Part shown: in pieces, positions 53,699 to 63,232 of the stretch
Layout: each line of letters begins with the position of its first letter
Numbering within the stretch: the first letter of the stretch is position 1
From: JBLNDJ01 sp050261515
GTDB lineage: Bacteria; Acidobacteriota; Terriglobia; Bryobacterales; Bryobacteraceae
NCBI GenBank assembly: GCA_050261515.1
Contig: JBLNDJ010000060.1
Coordinates: forward strand, 1-64,000
Direction: 5' to 3'
Length of the DNA stretch: 64,000 bases
Program-made: the position numbers and the translations under genes
The notes under the pieces: model-generated
The model's database searches: none
What the model was told of the DNA's origin: nothing
What the model saw: the letters and a program-made list of their open reading frames with translations, nothing else

Positions 53699-56131
53699 GT
53701 GCCGGTTAACCTCTACCGACGTGTCCGACTGGTGCCGCTCCTCCTGTTGACGTGCTGGTGGGCCGAAGCTCAAGTGCGCGTTCGCGAGATCACGATCCAT
53801 TCCGGATGGGGCGGCCTCGGAACCCCGCAGGATGAGACCATTTCGATTCGCACCAAAAACGGGAAACTGGTTCGCAACGGCAAAGGCGTTGACCAGTCCA
53901 ACGTAGACACCCTGATTGCTGCGCTGAAGGCCTCGGTGGTTCCAGCGCCGGACCCGTCGAACTTGGGAATAATGCCAGCGTGGCTCGACGCGCAAATCGC
54001 CGACCAGAAAGGCCGCTTTCAATTGGAGGTGGCCAGGGCTACGGCAAGCCAGCGCGCCTTGCTCGTAACTTCACTGAAAGACCGTCAGAAGATCGAGCGG
54101 ATCGTTCCCGCGCTTTTCAGATACATGCGGACGGACGACTATCCCGGGGTTACCGTCGAGGCGACTTTTGACGACGGCACTAAGCTACGGGCCGAAACAC
54201 ATTCCTACTACCCGTTTATGCTTCCCTGGGCGATTGTAGGGCAGAGCGAGCCGACCTACAACGCGGATATCTCGAGAGCGGTCGCGAACCTACTTGGAAA
54301 GAAATCGCCCAACAAAGACCGGTTGGCAGGCTCGACCTTCGCCGCTGAACTGGTGGAAACCACGAAGCGCTCAATAGAGCGCGAATGGAACCTGCTTGGT
54401 TCCGAGGATCGAGCCGGTGACGCCCTGGCTGCGCTCCGGGCTCGCTATGAGGTGGTGGAATCTGAGATACATCCATACCACCACCCGGAATACGGAACAG
54501 CCACATACAAGGGGGAACCGGAACAGGTAAACCTCCACGTCAGTCTCCGGAAGCCTTCTTTCCCACCGAGTGTCAGCGTAGCCCTTGTACTCCAGCAAGT
54601 GGGAGGCAAAGTTGAAGGCGTCGAACGCTTTCTTGCGAGCGCAGAGAAGTACGAGAGCCGCGCCTTGTCCGTGCCGTGGCTCAATCAGTACATCAAGGAC
54701 AACCCGCGCATTCCGGTGCGCATCTCGTACGTTCAGGACTACTCCTTCGGTGAAAAGGCGCTTCGAACATTTGTCGGGGACATGCAGTTCCGCGATCGGC
54801 CGGACCTCATTGCGCAGGTGCGGGCGCAACAGCAGGAGATCGTCCTGTTCGTCGTGGGCCGTACATACTCGGAAGCGTACTGGATTCTCTTTCCGGACCA
54901 ACACATGCTCCTCTGGCGATTCGGCGGGCCATCCGGACTTCTCAAATGGACCGCCGCCGATTTCCCGGCAGGGGAGTGCGCTGATTACAAGACAAACTAT
55001 GGCGGCTGCTCCGGCCGCGAGATCACGCCGAGTGGCGAACTTGCTGCTGAGCGAACGCCGCGCGACCAGGTATGCATGGCATCAAGCGCTGCCAATAAAT
55101 CTGCTCCAGATACCCATGAGCCGCTGTTTCCAGTGGAAGATCGTGGGCGAGGGGGGTTCATCGACGTGACCGGCAGAATTGCGATCCCGCTCTGCTTCGA
55201 CGCCGTTGGAGACTTCTCCGAAGGCTTGGCCCGTTTCGAGCGGGACAAGAAGTGGGGCTACATTGATAAGACCGGCGCAGTGGTCATCGAGCCGAGATTT
55301 CCCTGGGCGCAAGAATTCTCTGAGGGACTCGCTCGTGTGCAGGTCGCTGGTTCGCGCCTTGGCATAGACGCCCGATGGGGGTTCATCGACAAGACTGGTG
55401 TCATCGTCATTGATGGGCGAAAAGATCCGAGTTTCGGTGAGCATAGCAATATCGGAAGCGATAGCGCAGAAAGCGCGTTCCACGATGGTCTGGCTCTAAT
55501 CGATGTCGATGGAAGGAAGGGATACATCGACAAGACGGGGACCATTGTGATTGCACCGCAATTCGCGTACGCCTATCCCTTCTCAGAGGGACTTGCTGCA
55601 GCCACCAAGTCCGAGTCCGCAGGTGAGGGATGGGGGCATATCGACAAGACAGGGCGATGGATTGTGGAACCGAAGTTTCAGTGGGCAAGTTCATTCTCCG
55701 ATGGACTTGCCCCTGTCAATCGAACCCGGAACTGCGGATATGTTGATGCGCATGGCACGTTGGTTCTGCAGCCCAAACTCTCACCTGGCGAAACCGATTG
55801 CGCAACGGTATGGGGTGATTTCGTAAATGGTCTTGCCCGGTGGAAATTCGAGAACAAATACGGCTTCATCGACCGTACCGGCAAGACCGTGATCGAACCC
55901 AAGTATGACCTCACTTTTCACTTTTCAGAGGGATTCGCGGCGGTGATGGTGGGCGGCAAATGGGGCTACATCGATACGAGAGGCAAGATGGTGATCCAGC
56001 CAATGCCGCTTCAGCGCGCCGAAGATTTTCACCACGGACTCGCGTTCGTCTCGACGAAAGATGGCAAGTACGGGTACATCGACAAGTCGGGAAAGTACGT
56101 GTGGAGTCCGACACTGCTGTACCGAGACTAG
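53699..56131 (+). CDS. secreted WG-repeat protein (moron in the tail operon)
   Basis: An 810-residue protein, transcribed against the tail genes. From GTG at 53699 the N-terminus (LYRRVRLVPLLLLTCWWAEAQ) is a typical signal peptide. The next 450 residues have no recognised domain. The C-terminal 330 residues are eight WG repeats plus a partial ninth (KWGYIDKTGAVVIEP pattern, spacing about 35-45). WG repeats form protein-binding solenoids common in host-encoded bacterial proteins but rare in phages. ATG at 53600 is an alternative start, but it would add 33 residues before the signal peptide. Confidence 0.72.
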   Translation: MPVNLYRRVRLVPLLLLTCWWAEAQVRVREITIHSGWGGLGTPQDETISIRTKNGKLVRNGKGVDQSNVDTLIAALKASVVPAPDPSNLGIMPAWLDAQIADQKGRFQLEVARATASQRALLVTSLKDRQKIERIVPALFRYMRTDDYPGVTVEATFDDGTKLRAETHSYYPFMLPWAIVGQSEPTYNADISRAVANLLGKKSPNKDRLAGSTFAAELVETTKRSIEREWNLLGSEDRAGDALAALRARYEVVESEIHPYHHPEYGTATYKGEPEQVNLHVSLRKPSFPPSVSVALVLQQVGGKVEGVERFLASAEKYESRALSVPWLNQYIKDNPRIPVRISYVQDYSFGEKALRTFVGDMQFRDRPDLIAQVRAQQQEIVLFVVGRTYSEAYWILFPDQHMLLWRFGGPSGLLKWTAADFPAGECADYKTNYGGCSGREITPSGELAAERTPRDQVCMASSAANKSAPDTHEPLFPVEDRGRGGFIDVTGRIAIPLCFDAVGDFSEGLARFERDKKWGYIDKTGAVVIEPRFPWAQEFSEGLARVQVAGSRLGIDARWGFIDKTGVIVIDGRKDPSFGEHSNIGSDSAESAFHDGLALIDVDGRKGYIDKTGTIVIAPQFAYAYPFSEGLAAATKSESAGEGWGHIDKTGRWIVEPKFQWASSFSDGLAPVNRTRNCGYVDAHGTLVLQPKLSPGETDCATVWGDFVNGLARWKFENKYGFIDRTGKTVIEPKYDLTFHFSEGFAAVMVGGKWGYIDTRGKMVIQPMPLQRAEDFHHGLAFVSTKDGKYGYIDKSGKYVWSPTLLYRD

Positions 56132-56178
56132 GGCAGTCTGCGCCCGCCAACTGAATAGTCCTCCGGTCGGAAACCGAC

Positions 56179-56580
56179 TCATGCCAATTCGATCAGTTCG
56201 ATGTTCACGTCCGCGCGCCCGAGGTCGATCGACTGGTTCCACTCACCGGCGAAGCGCACCGTGTAGCGGCCCGCGACCGCCTGGCCGGTTGGGTCGGATG
56301 AGAACTTTGGGCTCGTCTCATACGGGTCGTAGAAGTAGAAAGGCTCGGTCGGACCCTTTCGAGCGTCGTAGAAGTCCCGGAGCGTCGCGAGCTGGGTTGG
56401 CGTGAGCCGCTTCGGCAGCCTCCAGAGTTTGCGGCTGTTCGCCGCCTGGACAGACCGTTGCGACTCGCCGTTCCGGTACTCGCTCTCGACGACCGGATAG
56501 GCTCGCTCATGAGCGAATGAGCGCGAGAGGCTCGCCGGCATCACCGTCAGTGGCGCGGCATTCTGAACCGAGCCAGGCAT
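56179..56580 (-). CDS. small tail protein with DUF2460-like core
   Basis: A 133-residue protein. Its core (LATLRDFYDARKGPTEPFYFYDPYE, then RYTVRFAGEWNQSID) parallels the N-terminal domain of the 1,285-residue tail protein (LRNFWESKYGPYGAFTY), so the two share ancestry. This is the place of gp12-type minor tail proteins. The start at 56580 (TGATG) is coupled to the preceding gene; a longer open frame is a shadow. Confidence 0.65.
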   Translation of the reverse strand: MPGSVQNAAPLTVMPASLSRSFAHERAYPVVESEYRNGESQRSVQAANSRKLWRLPKRLTPTQLATLRDFYDARKGPTEPFYFYDPYETSPKFSSDPTGQAVAGRYTVRFAGEWNQSIDLGRADVNIELIELA

Positions 56581-57050
56581 CAGGCGGTCACCAGGTCGAC
56601 CAACCGCTGGTCCGGTCGCGTGCCGAGCTTGGCGGCGACGAATCGTGCGTATCCTGCCGGGTCGTTCCCGTCCGAAGTCGGCGCGTACGTGCGAAACATC
56701 TCTTCCACCGTTGGCGGCTTGCCGCATGTGTAGCGCCCGTCGATGTACTGGCCGGCGAGCACGCGTAGGATCCGCCAGCCTTCCTCCAGTGCGCGGCGGC
56801 TCATCTCCTCGCGCGCAGCCCCAGGGAAGCGCTCTGACGCCCAGGCGACGAAGTCCACATAGCCACCGCTCGTCGGGTAGGGCCGACCCTTCGTGTCCCG
56901 CCAGACGCGGAGGTTGCCCGGGTTCGCGTTGATCTGGGCACGTGTGGGGAATCGGATCTTGCGCGCCTTCGCCTGGGCTTCCGTGACGAAGAAACCTTCG
57001 TTCTCGGCGATCGCCCGCGCGAGTTTGTCGAGCAGTTCCTGGCGGGTCAT
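56580..57050 (-). CDS. peptidoglycan hydrolase-like phage structural protein
   Basis: A 156-residue protein. AIAENEGFF near the start and NANPGNLRVW followed by GYVDFVAWA and EEGWRILR match the small phage structural lysins (P5-like, lytic-transglycosylase-like) in which NPGNLR is characteristic; E16 is a candidate catalytic acid. It sits between the tape measure and tail-tip genes, the usual place for a cell-wall-penetrating subunit. The ATG overlaps the tape-measure stop by 4 bases. Confidence 0.68.
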   Translation of the reverse strand: MTRQELLDKLARAIAENEGFFVTEAQAKARKIRFPTRAQINANPGNLRVWRDTKGRPYPTSGGYVDFVAWASERFPGAAREEMSRRALEEGWRILRVLAGQYIDGRYTCGKPPTVEEMFRTYAPTSDGNDPAGYARFVAAKLGTRPDQRLVDLVTA

Positions 57051-60000
57051 GACACGATCAATCCCGGACTGAGTTGCAGCCCCGTCATCTCACGCCTCCC
57101 GGCATTGGCTTTGGTCGCCGTCATCGCGGCGGACTGGACCGCGCGCGGATTCTCAACCACCACCCGCACGGTTTCCTTCTCGAAGAACTCCTTGGCCCCC
57201 GGTACGGTGATGTTGATCACCGTTGGCCCGGCTGCCGATGGCGTCCCGCCGCCGATCTTGTCGAGCGAAGGCAGGCCGCTCAGTCCCGGCAGTGAGCTTC
57301 CGTTGCCGTACGACGGCGACTGGAATAGCGATCCACCCATCTCCACCAATGACAGGGGCGTCACCGTACCCGGCATGCCCGTGGGCTTCTGGCCGGTGGT
57401 CATCGCGTACAACTGAATCAAGTCGCGGATCTGAGGCGACCGGATAGCCAGATCGAGGTTGCCGCCGAAGGCCGATTTCGCCGTGTCGACGATCTGCTTC
57501 AGAACGCCTTTGTCGGAGATGTCGATGCCGTACAGCGCCTTGATCTTGGCCTTCGCCTTCTCCTCGGCACCCTTCACGAAGAGGCGCACGATGCCGGCAA
57601 CCAGTCCCGCGGCCGCGCCGATGGCCGCGCCGAGCGGCCCGCCGAACTTGAAGCCGATCATCGCGCCGCCTGCGGTGGTCTCGGCCATGCCTGTGAAACC
57701 GCCACGGCGAAGGCCGTCGAAGGCCAGCATCGCGCCCGCCATCAGGGCGGCATTCGACTTGCCGATTGAGGAGAGCTTCTGGCCCAGCGTAGCCGCTTCC
57801 CAGGTGGTGGCGACGCCGGGCGCCAACTGCACGCTGCCGCCGATCCCGAAGAAGGACTTCAAGCCGGGCAGGAACCCGGTCCAACCCGCCTTCGAGAAAA
57901 TGCCGCCCGTTCCGGCCGCGCCGCCGGCCGAGGGAATGAAAGGAGGTGTCGCGGCGGTCGGCGCACCGAAGACGGATGGAATGATCGACGGAGTTCCACT
58001 TCCGGACGGCACGAACGGCGGTGTCCCGCCCGGCGCGCCCCCGGCAAACACGGGCACGGCCCCAACGCCGAGGATCCCGCCCAACTTGCCGAGCATTCCG
58101 CCGCCGCCCATACCGCCCTGCTGGAACGTCACCTTCTGCCCGGTGAACAACTGCATCAGCATCGCCGCCACGCGCGAGGACACCACATCCTTGATGGCCG
58201 TAAGGAGAGCGGTCTTGAGCGAGTTGCCGATGGCGGACCAGATGGACTGCGACTTCGTGAGCAGTGCATCGAAGACTCCCTCGGCCTGGCGCTTGAAGGA
58301 ATCGAAGATCCGCCGGTTCTCATCGCGGATGAGCTGGCCCTGCCGGATCGCCGCGTTCTCCCGCGCTGCCTGGATGGCGGCGTCGGTGGATTCCTGTTGC
58401 TGGCCGCGCAAGTCTTGCCGCTGTTGGGTGACTTCGGCGATACGCGCGCGGATCTCGTCCGCCTTGTAGCCGAGCCGCTTCAGGTTGGCTTCTTCCTCGA
58501 TCAGCATCCGTGTGGTTTCGAGATCGAACAGCCGCAGCTTGATGTCGTTAACGCGTTGGAGGTAGGCGACCTCGATCTCCATCTTGCGTTGCTCGACCCA
58601 CAGCTTCTGCCGCAGCGTCTGCGCGTCCAACGCTTCAACAGCCCGCAACTGGGCGTCGCGCCCGTATCCCGCGCGCTGCTCTTCAAACCTGTACACGTCG
58701 GCGAGCTGATCTAGGTTCCGCCGCGCGATCTCCTCGTTGTTGGCCAGGCGCCTCTGGAAGAGGTCCGACTCCCACGCAAGGCGCTGCTGGTACGCCTCCT
58801 GCTGTTCCTTGAGGTAGTCGGCCATCTCCTCCTTCTGCATCTGCCGAACCTTGGCGCGCAGTTCCCGCTCAAGGTTCTCGCGCGTCTTCGCGGTGAGACG
58901 CATTTGATGGGTGGCGCCCCGGTCATCGACGAAGGAGGTGTACTTCGATATCTCCTTCCGCATTTCGAGCAGGATCTTTGCTGGCCCCGTGACACCGTGA
59001 GCCTCAGCCGCAAGCGCTGCTTCCAGGGAATCCCGCTCCGCCTGCGCCTGCCTTTTCCGGATCTCCTGCGCACGTTTGAGGGTTTCGAGGTCCGGCTCGT
59101 TCGAGGTCTTGACGGTGATCTTCGGGCCACCGAACTCGAAGGTCTCCCCGGGCAACAGCTTCTTGCCGGAGATCAACTCTCGGATCTGGTCATCCGTCAT
59201 TCCCTTCTTGCGAAGGTCATCCACTTTGACCTTGCCCTTGAAGAGGTCGTCGCGGAAAGCTTGCCGCTCCATCTCGTCGTAGCGGGCCTTGAGTTGTTCC
59301 TGGGTGTTCTTCCACTCCGAGTAAACGATGGCGCCCGCCGCAACTACGCCACCGGCGAGCAGCGCATACGGGTTCAGACTGGCTAGGTTGAGAGCGGCGA
59401 TTGCCTTGGCCAGCTCCATGATCTTGGTGGCGAGACCATACGTCGCGAGCACTCCGGCGACCCACAGCGCCGTCTCACCAAACTTGGTGAGGAGGTCGGT
59501 GTTCTCTTTCAACCAACCGACCAGGCCCCGCAGGTTTCCAATCAGCGCCCGTAGATCATCCTGGAACTTGGCTCCGATGTCCTCCCGTAGGTTGTTGAAC
59601 TCGCGGCGCAGTGCTCCGAGTTGCCCCTCCACAGTCTGAGAAGCGGCGGCGTGGGCGCCCTGAATCTTCGCCCCCTCTCGCATCACCGCGTTGTACCGAA
59701 CCTGTTTCTCCTCGGCATCGGTCAACGCGCGGCCCAGCTTGAGCTCCTGGATCAGGACTTCTTTCTGGAAATCGACGAAGAGCCCCAGCGTGCGGAGCCC
59801 GCGCGAAGCGCCCGACTCGATGGAGAGGACAATCGCATCCATCGCTTCGCCGGCAGACACGTTCTGCACCGCCGCTGCATTCTTAGCGAGTTTGGCAAGA
59901 CCTTCGGCCTTGGCCAGGTCCATGTCGGCAACGATGAGGCGCTGCACGGCATGGGCCGCCTCGGTATACTCGAAGCCGATCTCTTCAATCGCCGCCACCT

Positions 60001-60334
60001 GCCTCGTGGCCGCCGCCGCACCCACTCCGTGCGCGGTTGCCAGCGCTTTCAGGGAAGCTTCTGCCTTGGCGTTCTCGGCAGCCATCATGACGGAGCCCAC
60101 CGTGAACTCCTTGGCCCAGGCAACAGCGCTCTTGATGGCATCGGCGAGGAGACTGCCCGCGGTGGCACCCTTCACCATGGCGGCGGTCATGCCGTCAATG
60201 CTGGACGAGGCGCCATGCGCAGCTTTCGCTGCGGTCTGCTCGATGCTCGACAGGCCGGAGTTGACGGTCTTGATGGACGCATTGGCCTTGTTGACGTCGA
60301 CCTCGACGACGAGTTCGAGCTTATTGTCGGCCAT
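57047..60334 (-). CDS. tape measure protein
   Basis: A 1,095-residue protein, consistent with a tail of roughly 160 nm by the usual length rule. The N-terminal 240 residues are Ala-rich helices (KANASIKTVNSGLSSIEQTAAKAA), with hydrophobic segments near 280-335. A long charged coiled coil spans about 410-690. Pro/Gly-rich low-complexity linkers occupy about 740-850, and a hydrophobic Gly-rich stretch near 890-960 (MIGFKFGGPLGAAIGAAAG) may act in membrane passage. This is the standard layout of siphophage tape measures. The start lacks a clear ribosome binding site. Confidence 0.85.
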   Translation of the reverse strand: MADNKLELVVEVDVNKANASIKTVNSGLSSIEQTAAKAAHGASSSIDGMTAAMVKGATAGSLLADAIKSAVAWAKEFTVGSVMMAAENAKAEASLKALATAHGVGAAAATRQVAAIEEIGFEYTEAAHAVQRLIVADMDLAKAEGLAKLAKNAAAVQNVSAGEAMDAIVLSIESGASRGLRTLGLFVDFQKEVLIQELKLGRALTDAEEKQVRYNAVMREGAKIQGAHAAASQTVEGQLGALRREFNNLREDIGAKFQDDLRALIGNLRGLVGWLKENTDLLTKFGETALWVAGVLATYGLATKIMELAKAIAALNLASLNPYALLAGGVVAAGAIVYSEWKNTQEQLKARYDEMERQAFRDDLFKGKVKVDDLRKKGMTDDQIRELISGKKLLPGETFEFGGPKITVKTSNEPDLETLKRAQEIRKRQAQAERDSLEAALAAEAHGVTGPAKILLEMRKEISKYTSFVDDRGATHQMRLTAKTRENLERELRAKVRQMQKEEMADYLKEQQEAYQQRLAWESDLFQRRLANNEEIARRNLDQLADVYRFEEQRAGYGRDAQLRAVEALDAQTLRQKLWVEQRKMEIEVAYLQRVNDIKLRLFDLETTRMLIEEEANLKRLGYKADEIRARIAEVTQQRQDLRGQQQESTDAAIQAARENAAIRQGQLIRDENRRIFDSFKRQAEGVFDALLTKSQSIWSAIGNSLKTALLTAIKDVVSSRVAAMLMQLFTGQKVTFQQGGMGGGGMLGKLGGILGVGAVPVFAGGAPGGTPPFVPSGSGTPSIIPSVFGAPTAATPPFIPSAGGAAGTGGIFSKAGWTGFLPGLKSFFGIGGSVQLAPGVATTWEAATLGQKLSSIGKSNAALMAGAMLAFDGLRRGGFTGMAETTAGGAMIGFKFGGPLGAAIGAAAGLVAGIVRLFVKGAEEKAKAKIKALYGIDISDKGVLKQIVDTAKSAFGGNLDLAIRSPQIRDLIQLYAMTTGQKPTGMPGTVTPLSLVEMGGSLFQSPSYGNGSSLPGLSGLPSLDKIGGGTPSAAGPTVINITVPGAKEFFEKETVRVVVENPRAVQSAAMTATKANAGRREMTGLQLSPGLIVS

Positions 60335-60437
60335 AGGCGCTCAACAATCAGCGGACCCTGCCTGCTCGCTATTGAGCAAGCGTGAAGGGCGGAGTTGGGA
60401 GTTCGGAAAGGCGTGCGCAGCGTGCTGAAATGGGATC

Positions 60438-61169
60438 GTGATAAGCCTCGAGAAAATCATGCACGAGTACCTCGCAGCCTTGCGGTTCATTGTGGCGGAC
60501 GCAGGACGTGATCCCAGCTTTTCTACTAACCACCTGATGTCCTATTTGGCTCAAGATTTCATCGAATCGGCAGTCGCTGTCACCTTCCTTGGTGGCCAGG
60601 GAGCATTGAATGTTGCCAAGAGGGAACTGAGGTTCATTCTCGAATCTTCGGTCAAGATGTGCTTCGTTCAACAACAAAGCTACGCGTCCACAATCGAGGA
60701 AAAGCTGGCGCGATTTGACAGGCACCTCACGTCACCAAGCATCTCGATAAAGCGGGACCTCAACATCGGCATGCTTCCGTCAGAGTCGAAGGAACCCTTC
60801 AATGAAGAGATCGGCCGCCTTTACGGCGAAACGTCGGGTTATGTCCACTTGACGACCAAGCAGATCATGGAACGCATCGCCGCCGTTGATCAAGGTCGCA
60901 CGGTGGGCCATACTTCGGCAGATGAAGAAGCAAAGTTCGCTGTCTTGGTCTCACGAAGCTATGCCGCATCCCTCGTTTTGTTGTTACACAGCGTGCCGGA
61001 CTACGTAGCGGGAGACTGGCTTGTTGATTCCGACGGTTCGACCGTGGAGTCGTATTTCCTGGGCTCGAAGTTTGTTGCAGGCATCGACGCACACTTCGAT
61101 TACAAGCATGAACGGCAGAGTAGGTTGCCTCTCATAACTGCAGAACGGGCATCAAGAGTTCTGTTCTAG
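60438..61169 (+). CDS. second DUF5677/HEPN-like moron protein
   Basis: A 243-residue helical protein on the opposite strand to the tail genes, inserted between the GT chaperone and tape-measure genes. NEEIGRLYGETSGYVHLTTKQI contains the conserved Tyr/Ser/His pattern of DUF5677-like proteins. It resembles the 47953-48534 product in fold and position type, although the sequences differ. GTG at 60438 or ATG at 60459 may be used. Likely expressed in the lysogen; function unknown. Confidence 0.62.
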   Translation: MISLEKIMHEYLAALRFIVADAGRDPSFSTNHLMSYLAQDFIESAVAVTFLGGQGALNVAKRELRFILESSVKMCFVQQQSYASTIEEKLARFDRHLTSPSISIKRDLNIGMLPSESKEPFNEEIGRLYGETSGYVHLTTKQIMERIAAVDQGRTVGHTSADEEAKFAVLVSRSYAASLVLLLHSVPDYVAGDWLVDSDGSTVESYFLGSKFVAGIDAHFDYKHERQSRLPLITAERASRVLF

Positions 61170-61239
61170 ACTGGCCCTTTGCCCCCGCCCAGATGCCGGG
61201 GACTGTGGCTCCGGAGCCAAGGAACGTTGCATTAGGGGC

Positions 61240-61566
61240 TCAGCTTTCCCTACGCATCCGTTCCCGGTCCAACATGCCGTGCTCCTCTTCCAGTAAGACA
61301 ATCGCGAGAAACTCATCTGCCGGGATCTCGTCGGGGCCGATCCGCACGCCCAGCTTCAGGGCTGTCCGGAGGTCGATGGCTCGGCGGATGAGCAGGCCGA
61401 TTTCGGAAGACTGCGACGCATCCAGACGGTCCAGCGGGCAGTGATCACAACGGCCACCGTCCGGCGCATCCGGGCAAAGGCCGGGATCGCATAGCTGATC
61501 GCGCCGGAGGGCCCAGTGCACCAGATACCGGAGTGATGGCTGCTCCGGCCACTCCCCGGTCAGAAG
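61240..61566 (-). CDS. tail assembly chaperone T extension, reached by -1 frameshift (GT protein)
   Basis: This frame is open from the slippery heptamer to its stop and encodes 108 residues, including CPDAPDGGRCDHCPLDRLDA and a helical EEEHGMLDRERMRRES tail. It has no convincing start of its own; a GTG at 61521 lacks a ribosome binding site. It continues the G frame after the C_CCA_AAC site, giving a GT fusion of about 312 residues. It has the same place and form as the lambda T region, which recruits tail tube protein to the tape measure. Confidence 0.7.
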   Translation of the reverse strand, partial: LLTGEWPEQPSLRYLVHWALRRDQLCDPGLCPDAPDGGRCDHCPLDRLDASQSSEIGLLIRRAIDLRTALKLGVRIGPDEIPADEFLAIVLLEEEHGMLDRERMRRES

Positions 61567-62177
61567 TTTGGGTCCCGGTCTTCCTGGAAACCCGCTTCGA
61601 GCGCGTCGATCGCCGCCTTCACTGCGACCGCCTGGTGGATGATGGGCACCTCGCCGGCGTAGCCTTCGGACGCCTGGGCCAACCTCTTATAGAGCGCGCC
61701 AGCGGCGGCGAGGTTGATGGTGAGCTCCTGGCGGTTGAACGGGAGGTCGAGAATCCGTGCGAAGCCGCGCCGGTACTCGAAGACGTCCTTTGCCGAGGGC
61801 ATCTTCACCATGTGAGTGGTGACGCAGCCCAGCACCCGGGTCGAGACGCGGAATGCATCGCCGGTCTGGGCGACGTCATCCACGTCGGCCTGGCTCAACT
61901 GGTCGATGATCCGGCTGGCTTCGAAAGGGTCGACCGCCGGTTCCTCGCCGTCGCGGATCTTGGCCAGCAGTGCGGCATCACCGTCCTCCGCATTGGTGAC
62001 GGTCGTCTCCGAGACCCCGCGGCCGAGTTGCTTAATGATCACCTTCCTGCGGCGCTGACGCTCGCTCCACTCCGCATCGCTCGGGAAGCGGACCCGAATG
62101 GTCTTGAGGCCTTCCGGGGTGCGCAGGTTGATGGCGACCGGGCGGGTCGCATCGAAAACAGGAGTTGTCGTTTCCAT
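61560..62177 (-). CDS. tail assembly chaperone G
   Basis: A 205-residue protein. After a short leader (METTTPVFDATRPVAINLRTPEGLKTIRVRFPSDAEW) it is helical and charged, as expected for G-type chaperones encoded between tail tube and tape measure. The last codons, GAC CCA AAC TTC TGA, contain the slippery heptamer, just before the stop. ATG at 62177 has AAGGA 10 bases upstream; an in-frame codon at 62216 overlaps the tail-tube gene and is not needed. Confidence 0.75.
   Translation of the reverse strand: METTTPVFDATRPVAINLRTPEGLKTIRVRFPSDAEWSERQRRRKVIIKQLGRGVSETTVTNAEDGDAALLAKIRDGEEPAVDPFEASRIIDQLSQADVDDVAQTGDAFRVSTRVLGCVTTHMVKMPSAKDVFEYRRGFARILDLPFNRQELTINLAAAGALYKRLAQASEGYAGEVPIIHQAVAVKAAIDALEAGFQEDRDPNF
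61566..61572 (-). promoter_or_regulatory. programmed -1 frameshift slippery site C_CCA_AAC
   Basis: The minus strand reads C CCA AAC in the G frame, an X_XXY_YYZ heptamer, one codon before the G stop. After a -1 slip the frame CCC AAA CTT CTG continues without a stop for 108 codons. The position, between tail tube and tape measure, is that of the conserved G/GT frameshift of long-tailed phages. Confidence 0.72.
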
Positions 62178-62188
62178 GAAGTTGTTCC

Positions 62189-63232
62189 TTACTGGCAGAT
62201 CTGATCCACGTTGCACTTGGCCACGGCGGTGATGATGCCGTTGGTCGAGTCGTAGAGCGGCGTGCAGTCAACGGCCACCGTGAGGATGCCGTCCGTCTCG
62301 GCGAGCTCCGTCGTGGCGTAGGCGATCTTCTGCCAGGTGATCTGCAGGGAGTTGTTGGTGTCGAACGAGAGATTGATGACCGCCGTGCCCGTGGTCTGGG
62401 CCTTCAGCTTCGTGTACTCCGTCGAGCCGTTCTCAAACCGGGCGACGAACTTGAAGTTGCCCTGGCGGTTGCCGAACTCGAGGCGGCCTCGGATTGCGCC
62501 GGATGACCCGTCGCCGGCGGACTGGAAGCCGGAGCCGGGGAAGAAGCCTGCGTCCATGCGCAGATTGTTTTTCCAGCCGGTTTCGAGCGAGACGATGTTC
62601 TTGCTGGTGACATAGTCGACGCCGTTGATGCTGAGAGTCAAGGATGCAGACGGCAGCAGTTTCTCGACTGTGGCTGCGGGCATGGTGATGCCTGTGGCCG
62701 AATCGATGACCTTGCCGGAGCCGACGAACTCGGCGTTGATCTTCGAGTTGGCGCGGCCAGGACCGGAGCCCACCGTGAGCTGCCACGACTCCACCGCACA
62801 GCCGACCGCCATCCGGTCGAGGACAACGCCCGCACCCGGCCGGATCTGTTCGACGAAAGAGAAGTACGGCAGCTCCGCGGCATCGCCATTCGCCGGAAAC
62901 AGCGGCGTGCACGTGTAGGTAAAGTTCGGTGTCGTGCCGGACTTCACCACTTTCCCCAGCCCGAACGCCATGGCCCAGGCCGCGATCTCGGCGCTGAGGT
63001 ATTTCTCCAAAGTGCCGCTGACGTCCCAGGACGTCTTGAAGGTCTGGGTCGGGAACTCGTGGCCCTTGCCGTACTCCTCGGCGTCGTTCTCAGTGTTGAG
63101 CTTCGGGTTGGCCAGCGCGGCGTTGAGCTTCCGTAACTGCCACATGTTGGCGGCAGTTTGAGCGGTCGCAATGTCGGTCTGCTTGCCCTTACCGAAGCAG
63201 ATCTGGATTTCTTGGAGTCTCGTCGTCGACAT
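62189..63232 (-). CDS. major tail tube protein
   Basis: A 347-residue beta-rich protein with the tail-tube/sheath-like fold pattern (RLQEIQICFGKGKQTDIATA start; SWDVSGTLEKYLSAEI; GSGFQSAGDGSSGAIRG). It is long for a tube subunit, and the C-terminal 100 residues may form an added Ig-like domain. Its place upstream of the G/GT chaperones supports the call. It starts 43 bases inside the end of a small upstream gene. Confidence 0.78.
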   Translation of the reverse strand: MSTTRLQEIQICFGKGKQTDIATAQTAANMWQLRKLNAALANPKLNTENDAEEYGKGHEFPTQTFKTSWDVSGTLEKYLSAEIAAWAMAFGLGKVVKSGTTPNFTYTCTPLFPANGDAAELPYFSFVEQIRPGAGVVLDRMAVGCAVESWQLTVGSGPGRANSKINAEFVGSGKVIDSATGITMPAATVEKLLPSASLTLSINGVDYVTSKNIVSLETGWKNNLRMDAGFFPGSGFQSAGDGSSGAIRGRLEFGNRQGNFKFVARFENGSTEYTKLKAQTTGTAVINLSFDTNNSLQITWQKIAYATTELAETDGILTVAVDCTPLYDSTNGIITAVAKCNVDQICQ

